Origin: Acetobacter malorum
Lineage (GTDB): Bacteria > Pseudomonadota > Alphaproteobacteria > Acetobacterales > Acetobacteraceae
DNA length: 56,465 bases
NCBI RefSeq assembly: GCF_001580615.1
Contig: NZ_LHZC01000035.1
Coordinates: forward strand, 1 to 56,465
Reading direction: 5' to 3'
Below the pieces are notes generated by a model that saw nothing but the letters and a program-made list of their open reading frames with translations, had not been told where the DNA came from and made no database searches. Shown in pieces: positions 1 to 8,188 of the stretch (its first letter is position 1; each line of letters starts with the position of its first letter). A program made the translations under genes and the position numbers.

Positions 1-1653
1 GGTGGGCCGCAGGGGCTTTCCCGCGTAGCGCAGGCCGCTGATGTTTCGCCCTCTGTTTACGCCCCCATCAGCCCGCAGCGGATGTCAGATGCCATGAAGG
101 TGCTCGGGTCCGATGCGTTTGAAGGTCGCGCTCCCGGTTCTCCGGGGGAGGCCCGCACCGTGGCCTGGCTGATTGAGCAGTATAAGCAGATTGGTCTGGA
201 ACCGGCTGGCGAGAATGGCGGCTGGACGCAGCGCGTGCCGTTGCAGCATACCCGCGTGGGGAAGCCTGACCTCCTGCAGGTGGCCTATGCCAAAAACACT
301 CTGCCGCTGGAGCAGACGAAAGACGTCTATTTCACCACCGGGCATGGTGTGGATCGTCTGAAAATCCAGAACGCGGCGCTGGTGTTCGTCGGGTATGGCG
401 TGCATGCGCCCGAGCGGGGCTGGGATGATTTCAAAGGTGTCGATCTGAAAGGCAAGATTGCTGTCTTCCTGATTAACGACCCGGATTTTGACGCCAAACC
501 GGATGAAGCCGTGGCCGGCAAATTTGGTGGCCGCGCCATGACCTATTATGGCCGCTGGACTTACAAATATGAGGAAGCTGCCCGTCGCGGTGCGATTGGC
601 GCGCTGATTGTGCATGACACAGCGGGGGCGGCTTATGAGTGGTCCACAGTGATTGCACCGGGTGGTGAGTCCTTTGACATTGCCCAGAGCGGTGAGAACC
701 AGCCGGTGCTGATGCAGGGCTGGATTTCTACCCCGGCCGCTACAAAGGTTTTTGCGCAGGCCGGGCTGGATCTGCCCGCGCTGCGGGTGCAGGCACGGCA
801 GGCGTCTTTCAAGCCCGTGACGCTGCCAAAGGCGCGCTTCTCACTCAATGTGCCGGTTGAGGTCTCGCATCTGGAAAGCCAGAACGTGCTGGGCAAACTG
901 ACCGGCAGCAAACACCCGGATGAAACCGTGATGTTTGGCGCGCACTGGGATGCATTTGGCATGAGCAAGGATGCGCAGGGTCATGAAGTGATCCGCCACG
1001 GCGCGATTGATGATGGCTCTGGCGTGGCCGGTGTTCTGGAAATTGCCCGTGCGTTCAAGGCCGGTCCGCAGCCGGAGCGGACGGTGATGTTTGCCTCATG
1101 GACGGCTGAGGAACGCGGGCTGCTGGGCTCGGCATGGTATGCCGCGCACCCCATGGCTCCGCTGGAAAAAACGGCAGCCAATTTCACCATGGATGTGTTG
1201 CAGATGGCCGGTCCTTCCCACAACGTCTTCATGGTTGGGGCAGGGCAGGACACGGTGCAGGATGACGTGGCGGCCGCTGCGGAAAAACAGGGTCGCGTGA
1301 TGCTGCCGGAAGCCATGCCGGAACGCGGGGCCTTTTACCGTGCCGACCATCTGCCGTTTGCCCGCGCTGGTGTGCCGGTCGCGGCCCTTATGGATATGGC
1401 GGGCTACCCCGATCTGCTGAAAGGTGGCGTGCCTGCCGGGCGGAAATGGTTGCAGGATTATATGGTCTGCTACCATCAGGCCTGTGACGCATGGAGCCCG
1501 GACTGGGATGTGCGCGGGGCGGCAGAAGATGTGGCACTGCTCTATACTGTTGGGCGTGCTCTGGCGTTTTCTCAAGGCTGGCCGCAGTGGAAGCCCGGTT
1601 CTGAATTTGCAGCAACGCGTGCAAAGAGTGCGGCTGTGCGGGGTGGTCAGTAA
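1..1653 (+). CDS. M28 family metallopeptidase (5' end outside window)
   Basis: Zinc-dependent aminopeptidase-type exopeptidase of family M28. The frame is open from base 1 and the residues before the ATG at 82 (ending in ISPQR) look like ordinary coding sequence, so the gene begins upstream of the window. Counting from the ATG at 82, a PA-domain insertion occupies roughly residues 95-250 and the metallopeptidase core follows. Expected metal and catalytic residues are visible: H288 and D290 (GAHWDAFG), D310/D311 (AIDDGSG), the pair E343/E344 (TAEERG), D371 and H423 (RADHLPF). The family is usually periplasmic or secreted; the signal peptide would lie in the missing part. A hairpin at 1666-1699 follows the stop. 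The family is sure; the substrate is unknown. Confidence 0.9.
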   Translation, partial: GGPQGLSRVAQAADVSPSVYAPISPQRMSDAMKVLGSDAFEGRAPGSPGEARTVAWLIEQYKQIGLEPAGENGGWTQRVPLQHTRVGKPDLLQVAYAKNTLPLEQTKDVYFTTGHGVDRLKIQNAALVFVGYGVHAPERGWDDFKGVDLKGKIAVFLINDPDFDAKPDEAVAGKFGGRAMTYYGRWTYKYEEAARRGAIGALIVHDTAGAAYEWSTVIAPGGESFDIAQSGENQPVLMQGWISTPAATKVFAQAGLDLPALRVQARQASFKPVTLPKARFSLNVPVEVSHLESQNVLGKLTGSKHPDETVMFGAHWDAFGMSKDAQGHEVIRHGAIDDGSGVAGVLEIARAFKAGPQPERTVMFASWTAEERGLLGSAWYAAHPMAPLEKTAANFTMDVLQMAGPSHNVFMVGAGQDTVQDDVAAAAEKQGRVMLPEAMPERGAFYRADHLPFARAGVPVAALMDMAGYPDLLKGGVPAGRKWLQDYMVCYHQACDAWSPDWDVRGAAEDVALLYTVGRALAFSQGWPQWKPGSEFAATRAKSAAVRGGQ

Positions 1654-1665
1654 GGCGATTTACAA

Positions 1666-1699
1666 ACTGGCAGACTGTCTTTTTAGGCCGTCTGCCAGT
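1666..1699 (+). terminator. hairpin after the M28 gene
   Basis: Perfect 10-bp stem (ACTGGCAGAC at 1666-1675 with GTCTGCCAGT at 1690-1699) and a 14-base loop containing a T run. It starts 13 bases after the M28 stop codon, between convergent genes. The downstream tract is only moderately T-rich, so termination is inferred from position and stem strength. Confidence 0.5.
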
Positions 1700-1722
1700 G
1701 GTAATTTTATCACGTAAAGTAT

Positions 1723-1750
1723 GGAAGCTGTCTGGTTTTCGGCAGCTTCC
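1723..1750 (-). terminator. hairpin between convergent M28 and cupin genes
   Basis: Perfect 8-bp stem (GGAAGCTG at 1723-1730 with CAGCTTCC at 1743-1750), 12-base loop. It lies 10 bases past the cupin stop codon on the minus strand, so it may end the siderophore operon. No clear T tract. Confidence 0.4.
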
Positions 1751-1760
1751 TGCAACGTCA

Positions 1761-2135
1761 TCAGGTAGGCGTTTTGGCCGTGTGCTGCGTGCCGGATTTG
1801 TCGGTGATATACAGCAGAGCCACTGGCCCCTGCGTATCCTGCCGGTGCCATGAGCCGCCGGGCACAAAGAGAACGTCCCCTTTTTTGCCCACAAGAGTGA
1901 GTTCCTCGCCGTCCTTTTTCAGGACAACCGTTGTCTGCCCTTCCACAACAAGCAGAAATTCATCATGCGGATGTTCTTCCCACGGGGTTGAGCCTTCAAA
2001 CCGGACCATGCCGATATTGTGCTGGCCGAACGCAAACAGCGTTGTCATGCTTTTTGCGGCAAAGTCGTCTGTCTGCTGGTTGAGGTGCAGAACGGAAAGC
2101 GTGGCGGCAACTTGTTCAAGATTATAGTGAAACAT
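1761..2135 (-). CDS. small cupin-domain protein
   Basis: A 124-residue single-domain cupin. The two conserved cupin motifs are visible: HPHDEFLLVVEG at about residues 55-66, where His and Glu would hold the metal, and GDVLFVPGGSWH at about residues 86-97. No signal peptide, so cytoplasmic. It is the last gene of a minus-strand run after an AraC regulator and an MFS siderophore importer, starting 45 bases after the importer stop. A role in iron or siderophore handling is inferred from that position only; the substrate cannot be read from the sequence. Confidence 0.85.
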   Translation of the reverse strand: MFHYNLEQVAATLSVLHLNQQTDDFAAKSMTTLFAFGQHNIGMVRFEGSTPWEEHPHDEFLLVVEGQTTVVLKKDGEELTLVGKKGDVLFVPGGSWHRQDTQGPVALLYITDKSGTQHTAKTPT

Positions 2136-2180
2136 TGGACTGTCTTTCTGTCATAGGATTGCAGGAAGAGGCTGAGTGGT

Positions 2181-3422
2181 TCAGGCGCGGTCGCAAGAGA
2201 GTGGGGCCAGACGACGGGCTGCGAGAATAAGCGGGACAAGCAACACAAGCCCGCAGAGCCAGACCATCAGAAACGCCAGAGAGTAGCCCGCGCTGGCTGC
2301 CAGCGGCATAATGGCCGAGGCCGCCAGAACATTGGAAACACTCTCCCCGCATTGAAGAAAACTGTAGTCCAGACCAGGACGTTCTGCGGAGGACCAGTTC
2401 ATCAACAGGGACCAGAGCGCGACGTAAAACCCGCCGTCAAAAAAGTTCTCTGTGCCAAGAGCAAGATAGAGAGCCGGGGCGGACAGAGTGTGCGTTGCCT
2501 GCAAAATCCACAAAGCACCCAGCAAAAGCGCAGAAGGGATGGCCAGAAGGGTAACAGCCTGGCAACTGCCCGCTTTTTTAACCGCGATTGTGCCCAGTAT
2601 GGCCCCGCCGAGCGCGCCGCACAGAAGATTTGAGATTTGCAGCGTGCCAATGGTTTCAACAGAAATATGCTGGTCGATCAGGAACGGTTGCAGCAGGGCT
2701 AAAAGCGCTCCGCCCGCAAACTTAAACGCCAGAGAACTGGTAAGCGCCCATCCAAAGCCTTTTTGGCGGAAGAAATCCTTCAGGCGGGAAGGGCGGGCAA
2801 TCCGGCTGGCATCTGGTTCCACATATTTCCGCAGAGGCAACAGGATCAGGCAGAGCAGGAAAAGAACCGCCGCCATGGTGCAGAGTGTGCCACCCCAGCC
2901 AATCCGGGCGTAAACCAGCAGACTTCCACCCCCACCAGCGAGCATGCCGAGCAGAAAAGCGACAACCTGAATCCCGTTGGCCAGCCCGGCATTCCGGCCT
3001 TGCAGGTGGGAGACTGCGGCTGCGTTGGTCAGAATATCCTGTGTTGCAAACACAGTATTGAGCAGGATGATGCCAACCAGTGAGAGCGCAAAACTGTGCT
3101 CAGGCGGGAAAAATGCCAGAACAAGACAGGTTAGAATGGCGAGGATCTGCATTTGCAGAATAAGTGCCCCGTACCCCCGGCGTTTCCCGGCATTGTCTGT
3201 CGGCCCAGCCCAGAGAAATTTTAAGGCCCAGGGCAGAAATGTCAGCCCGCTCCAGCCAATGGTGTGAAGAGAAACACCACTTTCCCGCAGAATGGTGGCG
3301 TAGGCATTAAAGGCCAGTCCTGCGGGAAGGCCTTGCCCGGCATACATCAGCCCCAGCGTGATGGCCCGCTTCCAGACCAGCGGCAGAGCGGAGAACGGGG
3401 AGAAAAAACGGCTCTTTTGCAT
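2181..3422 (-). CDS. RhtX/FptX-like MFS siderophore importer
   Basis: Inner-membrane transporter of the major facilitator superfamily, about 413 residues with about 12 hydrophobic segments. The N-terminal region (LMYAGQGLPAGLAF followed by LPWALKFLWAGPTDN) resembles the RhtX/FptX siderophore permeases and the related AmpG group. The context supports a siderophore role: a PchR-like AraC regulator lies immediately upstream and a TonB receptor is divergent from it. Such permeases replace an ABC importer by moving the ferri-siderophore from periplasm to cytoplasm. The start is taken as the ATG at 3422; a TTG three codons earlier is also in frame, and neither has a clear Shine-Dalgarno sequence. 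AmpG-type muropeptide uptake is the main alternative. Confidence 0.75.
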   Translation of the reverse strand: MQKSRFFSPFSALPLVWKRAITLGLMYAGQGLPAGLAFNAYATILRESGVSLHTIGWSGLTFLPWALKFLWAGPTDNAGKRRGYGALILQMQILAILTCLVLAFFPPEHSFALSLVGIILLNTVFATQDILTNAAAVSHLQGRNAGLANGIQVVAFLLGMLAGGGGSLLVYARIGWGGTLCTMAAVLFLLCLILLPLRKYVEPDASRIARPSRLKDFFRQKGFGWALTSSLAFKFAGGALLALLQPFLIDQHISVETIGTLQISNLLCGALGGAILGTIAVKKAGSCQAVTLLAIPSALLLGALWILQATHTLSAPALYLALGTENFFDGGFYVALWSLLMNWSSAERPGLDYSFLQCGESVSNVLAASAIMPLAASAGYSLAFLMVWLCGLVLLVPLILAARRLAPLSCDRA

Positions 3423-3506
3423 AAAGAGCAAGGATAGGCACCCGGCTGTGCGGGGCCACCCGAATTAGTCCAATACCCCGATCAGACACAGCTCTCGATG
3501 AAGGGC

Positions 3507-4394
3507 TTAGCCTTCCTTACGATAAAGGTGCGGTGCCTTACCAATCTGCCGTTTAAAAGCCGCGCTGAAGTGGCTCATGTTGCTATAGCCAAGCTCCATG
3601 GCGGTCTCTGTCACGGAATGGGTTTTTAAAAGCGTTTTGGCGTGTTCCATGCGGTGGGCCTGAAACAGGCTGTAAGGGCCACAGCCAAAGAGAATGCGGA
3701 ACCCCATTTTCAGCCGCGTGGCATTCAGGCCGCTATAGCGGGCGAGCTCAATAATGGTGGGGGCTTTGTCCATGCGGGATAGCAGAAAAGAACGCGCCTG
3801 ATGCAGGCAGGCTTTTTCATGACGGGAGAGGGGGGAGCCTTGCGGGGCGGCCTCAATCTGTTCAAAGGACTGGCCCAGAATAGTCAGGGCAGCTGCACAG
3901 CTTAAAGGCCCGTTGGACAGGTTCTTCTGCAAACTTTGACACAGGCCGGTGGCGGCTTTGTGGACGGATGGCGTTGCCTTGAGGCTGCTGAAAAACGGCG
4001 TGTGAGATGCAAGAGCAGCGTCACCCCATGGGAGAGGCGTACTCATTTCCTGTAGCAATTCTGGCGTAATATGCACTTCAAGGCAGGAAAAATCTGCACT
4101 GGTGGCCATCTGGAAACGGGTTGCGGGCAGATAGGCTGTGGCAACATCCCGCGCATGGAACAGGTGCGTTTTCCCCGCAAACGTCATTTCACACTGGCCG
4201 GACAGAATGATGGAGCAACGCAAAACTGCCGGGCAATCATCCATTTCCCCATGCAGGGTTGTGGGCTGTGCTGAGGAGAAGAAGCCTGCACTCAGCCCGT
4301 TATAAAGCTTGCTGTACAAAGGATGCAGAAGGGACTGGCCGGCCAGATGCTCTGGCTGGTGCCGGTGTATGGCACTGGATCTGACGTCAGGCAT
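3507..4394 (-). CDS. AraC-family regulator, PchR-like
   Basis: A 295-residue transcription factor with an N-terminal sensing region (to about residue 180) and a C-terminal AraC double helix-turn-helix (about 195-292). The second helix-turn-helix carries the family signature TAMELGYSNMSHFSAAFKR. It sits between a siderophore permease and a divergently transcribed TonB receptor. This is the arrangement of PchR-type regulators, which bind an iron-siderophore and activate the cognate uptake genes. The 89-base intergenic region contains a perfect palindrome at 4433-4445. Ligand and target are inferred. Confidence 0.85.
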   Translation of the reverse strand: MPDVRSSAIHRHQPEHLAGQSLLHPLYSKLYNGLSAGFFSSAQPTTLHGEMDDCPAVLRCSIILSGQCEMTFAGKTHLFHARDVATAYLPATRFQMATSADFSCLEVHITPELLQEMSTPLPWGDAALASHTPFFSSLKATPSVHKAATGLCQSLQKNLSNGPLSCAAALTILGQSFEQIEAAPQGSPLSRHEKACLHQARSFLLSRMDKAPTIIELARYSGLNATRLKMGFRILFGCGPYSLFQAHRMEHAKTLLKTHSVTETAMELGYSNMSHFSAAFKRQIGKAPHLYRKEG

Positions 4395-4432
4395 CTCCAG
4401 AAAAATCCCTTGGCTGTGTGTCTGATTGGAGT

Positions 4433-4445
4433 GATTAGACTAATC
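4433..4445. promoter_or_regulatory. palindrome in the divergent araC/receptor promoter
   Basis: GATTAGACTAATC is a perfect 6-bp inverted repeat around a central A, midway between the AraC regulator start (4394) and the receptor start (4484). TGATT occurs again 9 bases to the left (4423-4427), giving a direct-repeat component as well. It is a candidate operator for the regulator or a second factor; no known consensus was matched. Confidence 0.4.
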
Positions 4446-4483
4446 TGAGTGGCGGTGCAATTGCGAGACATTATCATGTTGGT

Positions 4484-6601
4484 ATGAGCAAAAGACATCC
4501 CTCCCTTTCAGCCCTGAAATACGCGCTGCTTGTTATGCCTGTGCTGGACTACGCTATGACCCCCGTGGGGTGGGGAGCAACGCCCTGCGCAGACCAGCAG
4601 GTTTCCGGCAAGAACGGGCAGGCGGCTTCGGCGCAGGCAGCGTCCTGCCGTAAAAAAGCAGAAGAGATTGTCGTGCGCAGCCGGAATGCGTCTTTTGTTG
4701 TTTCTTCCAGCATAGCGCGTCTTTCCGGTGCAGCGTTGAAGGAGCGCCATCTGGACACATTGGCGGATGTGGCGGAGCGGTTGCCTAACGTCTCCTTCAC
4801 ATCCACGACGCAGGCTAACCCCGTCATCATGATGCGTGGTCTGGGCGGCCCGGAAGAAGAGACAAGTAGTCTCTACGTCCCGTTTATGCTGGACGGTATT
4901 CCCATGATGAGTATGGCGCTGGGGCAGATTTTTGATCTGGACCATATGGATGTCACGCAGGGGCCGGACCTGACCAGAGGCCCGAATGTTTTTGGTGGCA
5001 TGGTGTCCGCCACATCCCGAGATCCGGGGAACAAATTTGGTGGGTCTCTGGATTTTGAATATGGGACAGGCAATCGCCGCCGCGCCGTGATGAGCAACGA
5101 TATTCCTCTGGGGCCGAACACGGCGCTCCGTGTCACGGTTGGTGGGGAAGTGGCTGATGGGTATATTTCCAACCACTTTCTGGACCGGAAGAATACCGCA
5201 GGCTGGCATAGTTGGTTTGGCAGGCTGAAGCTGCTGCATAAGGATTCCGCCGGAGGGGAATGGCGGGTGTCTTTGCACCATGTACTCAATCATGGCGGGA
5301 ATGATTATTTTGCGCCTCCTGCGCTGGCTTTGCGGCATGTGTCTGTCAACACAGAGCGCGGCGTGAATGATAATGACTACTGGGCCGGGTCCGCCCAGTA
5401 TCATCGTGTGTTCAGCCATAAAATGATTGTGGATGTTGCTCTGGGCGGCAATGCGACCCAATGGAAATCAGAAATTCCGGAAAGCGTTTTTTCAGCCCGC
5501 ACGGGTTTTACTATGCCGACGCGGCAGGCCGGCGGGACCATCACGCTCTCCGGTTCTTCCGGCACGCTGGACTGGCGGGGCGGTATTTTTGGGCAGGAAA
5601 TGATGCGGAGCACGCCGTATCTTTTTGATATGTCCCCTTATTATCTGAGCAACACAACCGCTGTGCTGAATAACGCCAATGTTGCCGGATTTGCTGAGCT
5701 GGGCTGGCGTTTTTCACCATCATGGCGTCTGGTCCCCTCTTTTCGGGTGGAGCATAATCAGTGGTCCATGTCCCAGTGGAGCGGGCTGCAGACAGCATCT
5801 GTGCCGGATGCCTACACCATTCTGCAAACGCTCCCTAAACAGACTGCGTCCCGCACGGTGCCGCTGCCGGGGCTGAAGCTGGAATATCATCCGCAAACAG
5901 ACAGCGTGCTGATGCAGTATGGCTGGATCAGCTATACGCGGGCCTATATGCCGCCGGGCTTTAGTCCGCATGCGGTCATGGCGGCGACAGCCCAGACACC
6001 GTTTGACGCCAGTTACGGAAACAATCTGGAAATTGGCTACCGCCTGCATGACCGGAAAGACAAATGGTCAGCTGAGGTCATAGGCTATTCAAACCTCATT
6101 TCCAATCTTCAGGTGGTTACGACCAATGCGAATGGTGAATCCGTTGTGGCGACGGCAGCTAAAGCGCACACACGAGGTATGGAACTGAACGCCACGTTTA
6201 AACCCATTCGGAGCCTGACGCTCAGCGGCTTTCTGGGCCTGACCTATGCGGCGTATGACCGTTTTGTTTTTGCCGGGCAGAATTTCAGTGGCCAGCAACT
6301 GAACGGCACCCCCAAAAGCAGTTTTGGCTTTAGCGGCACCTGGACGCCGGGGGGTGGCTGGTCTGTGAACGTCAATGTGGTGCGGCGCGGACGCACAAAC
6401 CTGTATCCCAGCAGCACACTGGTTAATGACCCGTATGTGCTGGTGGATGCCCAGATAGAAAAGAAGTGGCGGTGGTGGAATATTGCCGTCTATGGCCGCA
6501 ATCTGGCTGATGCCCGTTATCTGACCCGTGGTCTGGCTGTTGGGCAGGCGGTGGCGGCCAACCCGCGCTTGCTGGGTCTGCGGGTTGGGGTGACGTATTA
6601 G
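4484..6601 (+). CDS. TonB-dependent outer-membrane receptor
   Basis: A 705-residue outer-membrane receptor. It has an N-terminal signal sequence, a putative TonB box near residues 60-66 (EEIVVRS) and a plug domain at about 70-180 with the typical MRGLG element. A beta-barrel extends to a C-terminal segment ending in an aromatic residue (GVTY). There is no N-terminal STN signalling domain. It is divergent from the AraC regulator and MFS importer, so it most likely imports the same iron-siderophore. The ATG at 4484 lacks a strong Shine-Dalgarno sequence. Its last codons overlap by 4 bases the end of the convergent gene on the other strand. Confidence 0.88.
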   Translation: MSKRHPSLSALKYALLVMPVLDYAMTPVGWGATPCADQQVSGKNGQAASAQAASCRKKAEEIVVRSRNASFVVSSSIARLSGAALKERHLDTLADVAERLPNVSFTSTTQANPVIMMRGLGGPEEETSSLYVPFMLDGIPMMSMALGQIFDLDHMDVTQGPDLTRGPNVFGGMVSATSRDPGNKFGGSLDFEYGTGNRRRAVMSNDIPLGPNTALRVTVGGEVADGYISNHFLDRKNTAGWHSWFGRLKLLHKDSAGGEWRVSLHHVLNHGGNDYFAPPALALRHVSVNTERGVNDNDYWAGSAQYHRVFSHKMIVDVALGGNATQWKSEIPESVFSARTGFTMPTRQAGGTITLSGSSGTLDWRGGIFGQEMMRSTPYLFDMSPYYLSNTTAVLNNANVAGFAELGWRFSPSWRLVPSFRVEHNQWSMSQWSGLQTASVPDAYTILQTLPKQTASRTVPLPGLKLEYHPQTDSVLMQYGWISYTRAYMPPGFSPHAVMAATAQTPFDASYGNNLEIGYRLHDRKDKWSAEVIGYSNLISNLQVVTTNANGESVVATAAKAHTRGMELNATFKPIRSLTLSGFLGLTYAAYDRFVFAGQNFSGQQLNGTPKSSFGFSGTWTPGGGWSVNVNVVRRGRTNLYPSSTLVNDPYVLVDAQIEKKWRWWNIAVYGRNLADARYLTRGLAVGQAVAANPRLLGLRVGVTY

Positions 6602-7230
6602 GCGGAGGGTGTCAGGCGGGCCGGTGTTGCTGGTGCAGTAAACCAGCCAAAGTGGCGGCAGAGCATCAATACCCTGCGGCCATTTATGCTGATAAGCATC
6701 ATCACTCCCAGACTGGCCCAGCTGATAACGGTGCGGAGCATCAGGGCTTTTGTCAGGGGGAAGGCTGTCATGATCCAGAGGAACACACCCGCCCGGGCGA
6801 CAAAATAGGCGGCCCAGAGCAGCGTGAAGGCTCGGAAAAACTGTATGATTTCTGGCCGGTCTTTGGGAATGGTGTGCCCGTTTTTGGAGCTCATGGCCAG
6901 ACGCAGCACCAGCGGTTCTTCCCCCAGCGCACCGGCTGCGAAGAAGGCCGCCGTAATCAGGTTGGAGACCGTGGCCTCATAACGCATCATGAACGGGGTG
7001 TCGGCATACAGATCCACCGCGCCGAACACCAGCGCCATGATATTGGAGAACCACCATAATGCCGGAAATGGGCGGTGCGTCGCCATACGCCAGATAACTT
7101 CAGCCACAATAAACAGGAGTGTGGCGACAATGGCGGGTTTGAGGCCAAACGTGAGCAAAACGCCCCAGTACAGAATCAGGCTGCCAAAACTATGGAAAAG
7201 GCCGCCCAGCGTGCCCGTCAATCGTTTCAT
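6598..7230 (-). CDS. YciB/IspZ-like integral membrane protein
   Basis: About 210 residues with five or six hydrophobic helices. The segment running from AVDLYADTPFMMRYEATVSN into AFFAAGALG resembles the intracellular septation protein A family (YciB/IspZ), a membrane protein linked to cell-envelope integrity and division. The start is taken at the ATG at 7230 (MKRLTG); a longer in-frame start at 7266 has no ribosome-binding site. The stop overlaps the convergent receptor stop by 4 bases. Whether this is the main YciB or a paralogue specific to this locus cannot be decided here. Family assignment is by pattern, moderate confidence. Confidence 0.6.
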   Translation of the reverse strand: MKRLTGTLGGLFHSFGSLILYWGVLLTFGLKPAIVATLLFIVAEVIWRMATHRPFPALWWFSNIMALVFGAVDLYADTPFMMRYEATVSNLITAAFFAAGALGEEPLVLRLAMSSKNGHTIPKDRPEIIQFFRAFTLLWAAYFVARAGVFLWIMTAFPLTKALMLRTVISWASLGVMMLISINGRRVLMLCRHFGWFTAPATPARLTPSA

Positions 7231-7403
7231 TCTGTCTGTTCCACGCCTTTTTTCATAGTCCGGCATTTATAATGCGGTAATGGCCAGACTATGGGCATAT
7301 TTCCGGGAACGTGTCTCGGCAAAGAACGGGACATTATAAGGCAGAGGGGATTTTCTGGGTTCCGTGTGCTTTCAATGCACTTCCGTTATGGTTTGGGCGG
7401 CTT

Positions 7404-7850
7404 TTAGCGTGCCCGTTTCCAGCCCCGGTCTTCCTGCCGCCAGTAGGCGAGGTCATGCCCGGCGGCTTTCATGGCGGTCCAGCGTTCCCGGGCGGCGGCC
7501 ACGGCGGCTTCATCATGCCCGTCAAACAGGTCAAACACGCGCTCAAAAGGTGGGTTGTCCGGGCAGGTGCGGTTTTCCAGCAGGAACAGGAACGGGGCGG
7601 CGTTGGGCACATCCTCCCCGAGCGTTAGCCAGATGGGTTGCAGGTCGGGGCAGAGAATGCCCTCGCTGCCATGCGGGAGCCATGCCGGGTCCGAGACTTT
7701 CCACAGGGCTTTATCCAGCGCATCCAGCTGCGGTTTGCTGGCGCACCATACGGCGGCCTTCTGCCCGCTACCCAGCGTGCGGGAGAGCAGTTGCGGCAAG
7801 GCCTCAGCCACGCTGGTGCGGGTGAGGTGATAAAAGCCGATCTGCGTCAT
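7404..7850 (-). CDS. holC: DNA polymerase III subunit chi
   Basis: 148 residues matching the chi subunit of the replicative clamp-loader assembly, which with psi links the clamp loader to single-strand binding protein. Family hallmarks seen: N-terminal GFYHLTR, the AVWCASKPQLDALDKALW helix, WLPHG, and the late FLFLLENR and VFDLFDGHDE segments. Length is normal for HolC. It is transcribed alone on the minus strand. Confidence 0.88.
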   Translation of the reverse strand: MTQIGFYHLTRTSVAEALPQLLSRTLGSGQKAAVWCASKPQLDALDKALWKVSDPAWLPHGSEGILCPDLQPIWLTLGEDVPNAAPFLFLLENRTCPDNPPFERVFDLFDGHDEAAVAAARERWTAMKAAGHDLAYWRQEDRGWKRAR

Positions 7851-8188
7851 GCGGGGCGGGTCCTGTGCTCTGGCATGGGGTCAGTCTATCAGCTTTCGGC
7901 AGGCATGCAGAGAGCCAATGGCGGACAAATCCCGTGGTCGTCTGCGCGTTGTTTTGCGGCGGTTTGTGCGCTGCTTTTGCGCTGCGGCCCGGTATGTGTT
8001 GCAGGCATGTGGGCTTCCCGCAGGGGAACGATTGTGATGCTCCCGCGCTGGCTGGACTATCAGCATACAACAGGGGATGCTGCCTGACCCGATGCAAAGT
8101 CAGGTGTTCTGTGCGGTCTGGCCGGGTGAGGCCAGACGCGCTCAGGGGCTAAGGCAACCTCTGTTTGAGGAAAAAGGACGCGAACGAT
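7851..8188. other. gene-free 338-bp region with one hairpin
   Basis: No convincing gene. Short open frames on both strands have atypical composition and no ribosome-binding sites. At 8116-8136 there is a perfect 8-bp stem (GTCTGGCC / GGCCAGAC, loop GGGTGA), about 50 bases before the aldo/keto reductase start; it could be an operator or leader structure. The region must hold the promoters of the divergent holC and reductase genes. Confidence 0.5.

Noticed and set aside
4457..4475. Possible Fur box just before the first TonB receptor
   Set aside because: Only 12 of 19 positions match, nearly all in the right half; too weak to call a site.
7849..8037. Small open frame between holC and the reductase
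   Set aside because: Arg/Cys-rich translation, no ribosome-binding site and no conserved pattern.
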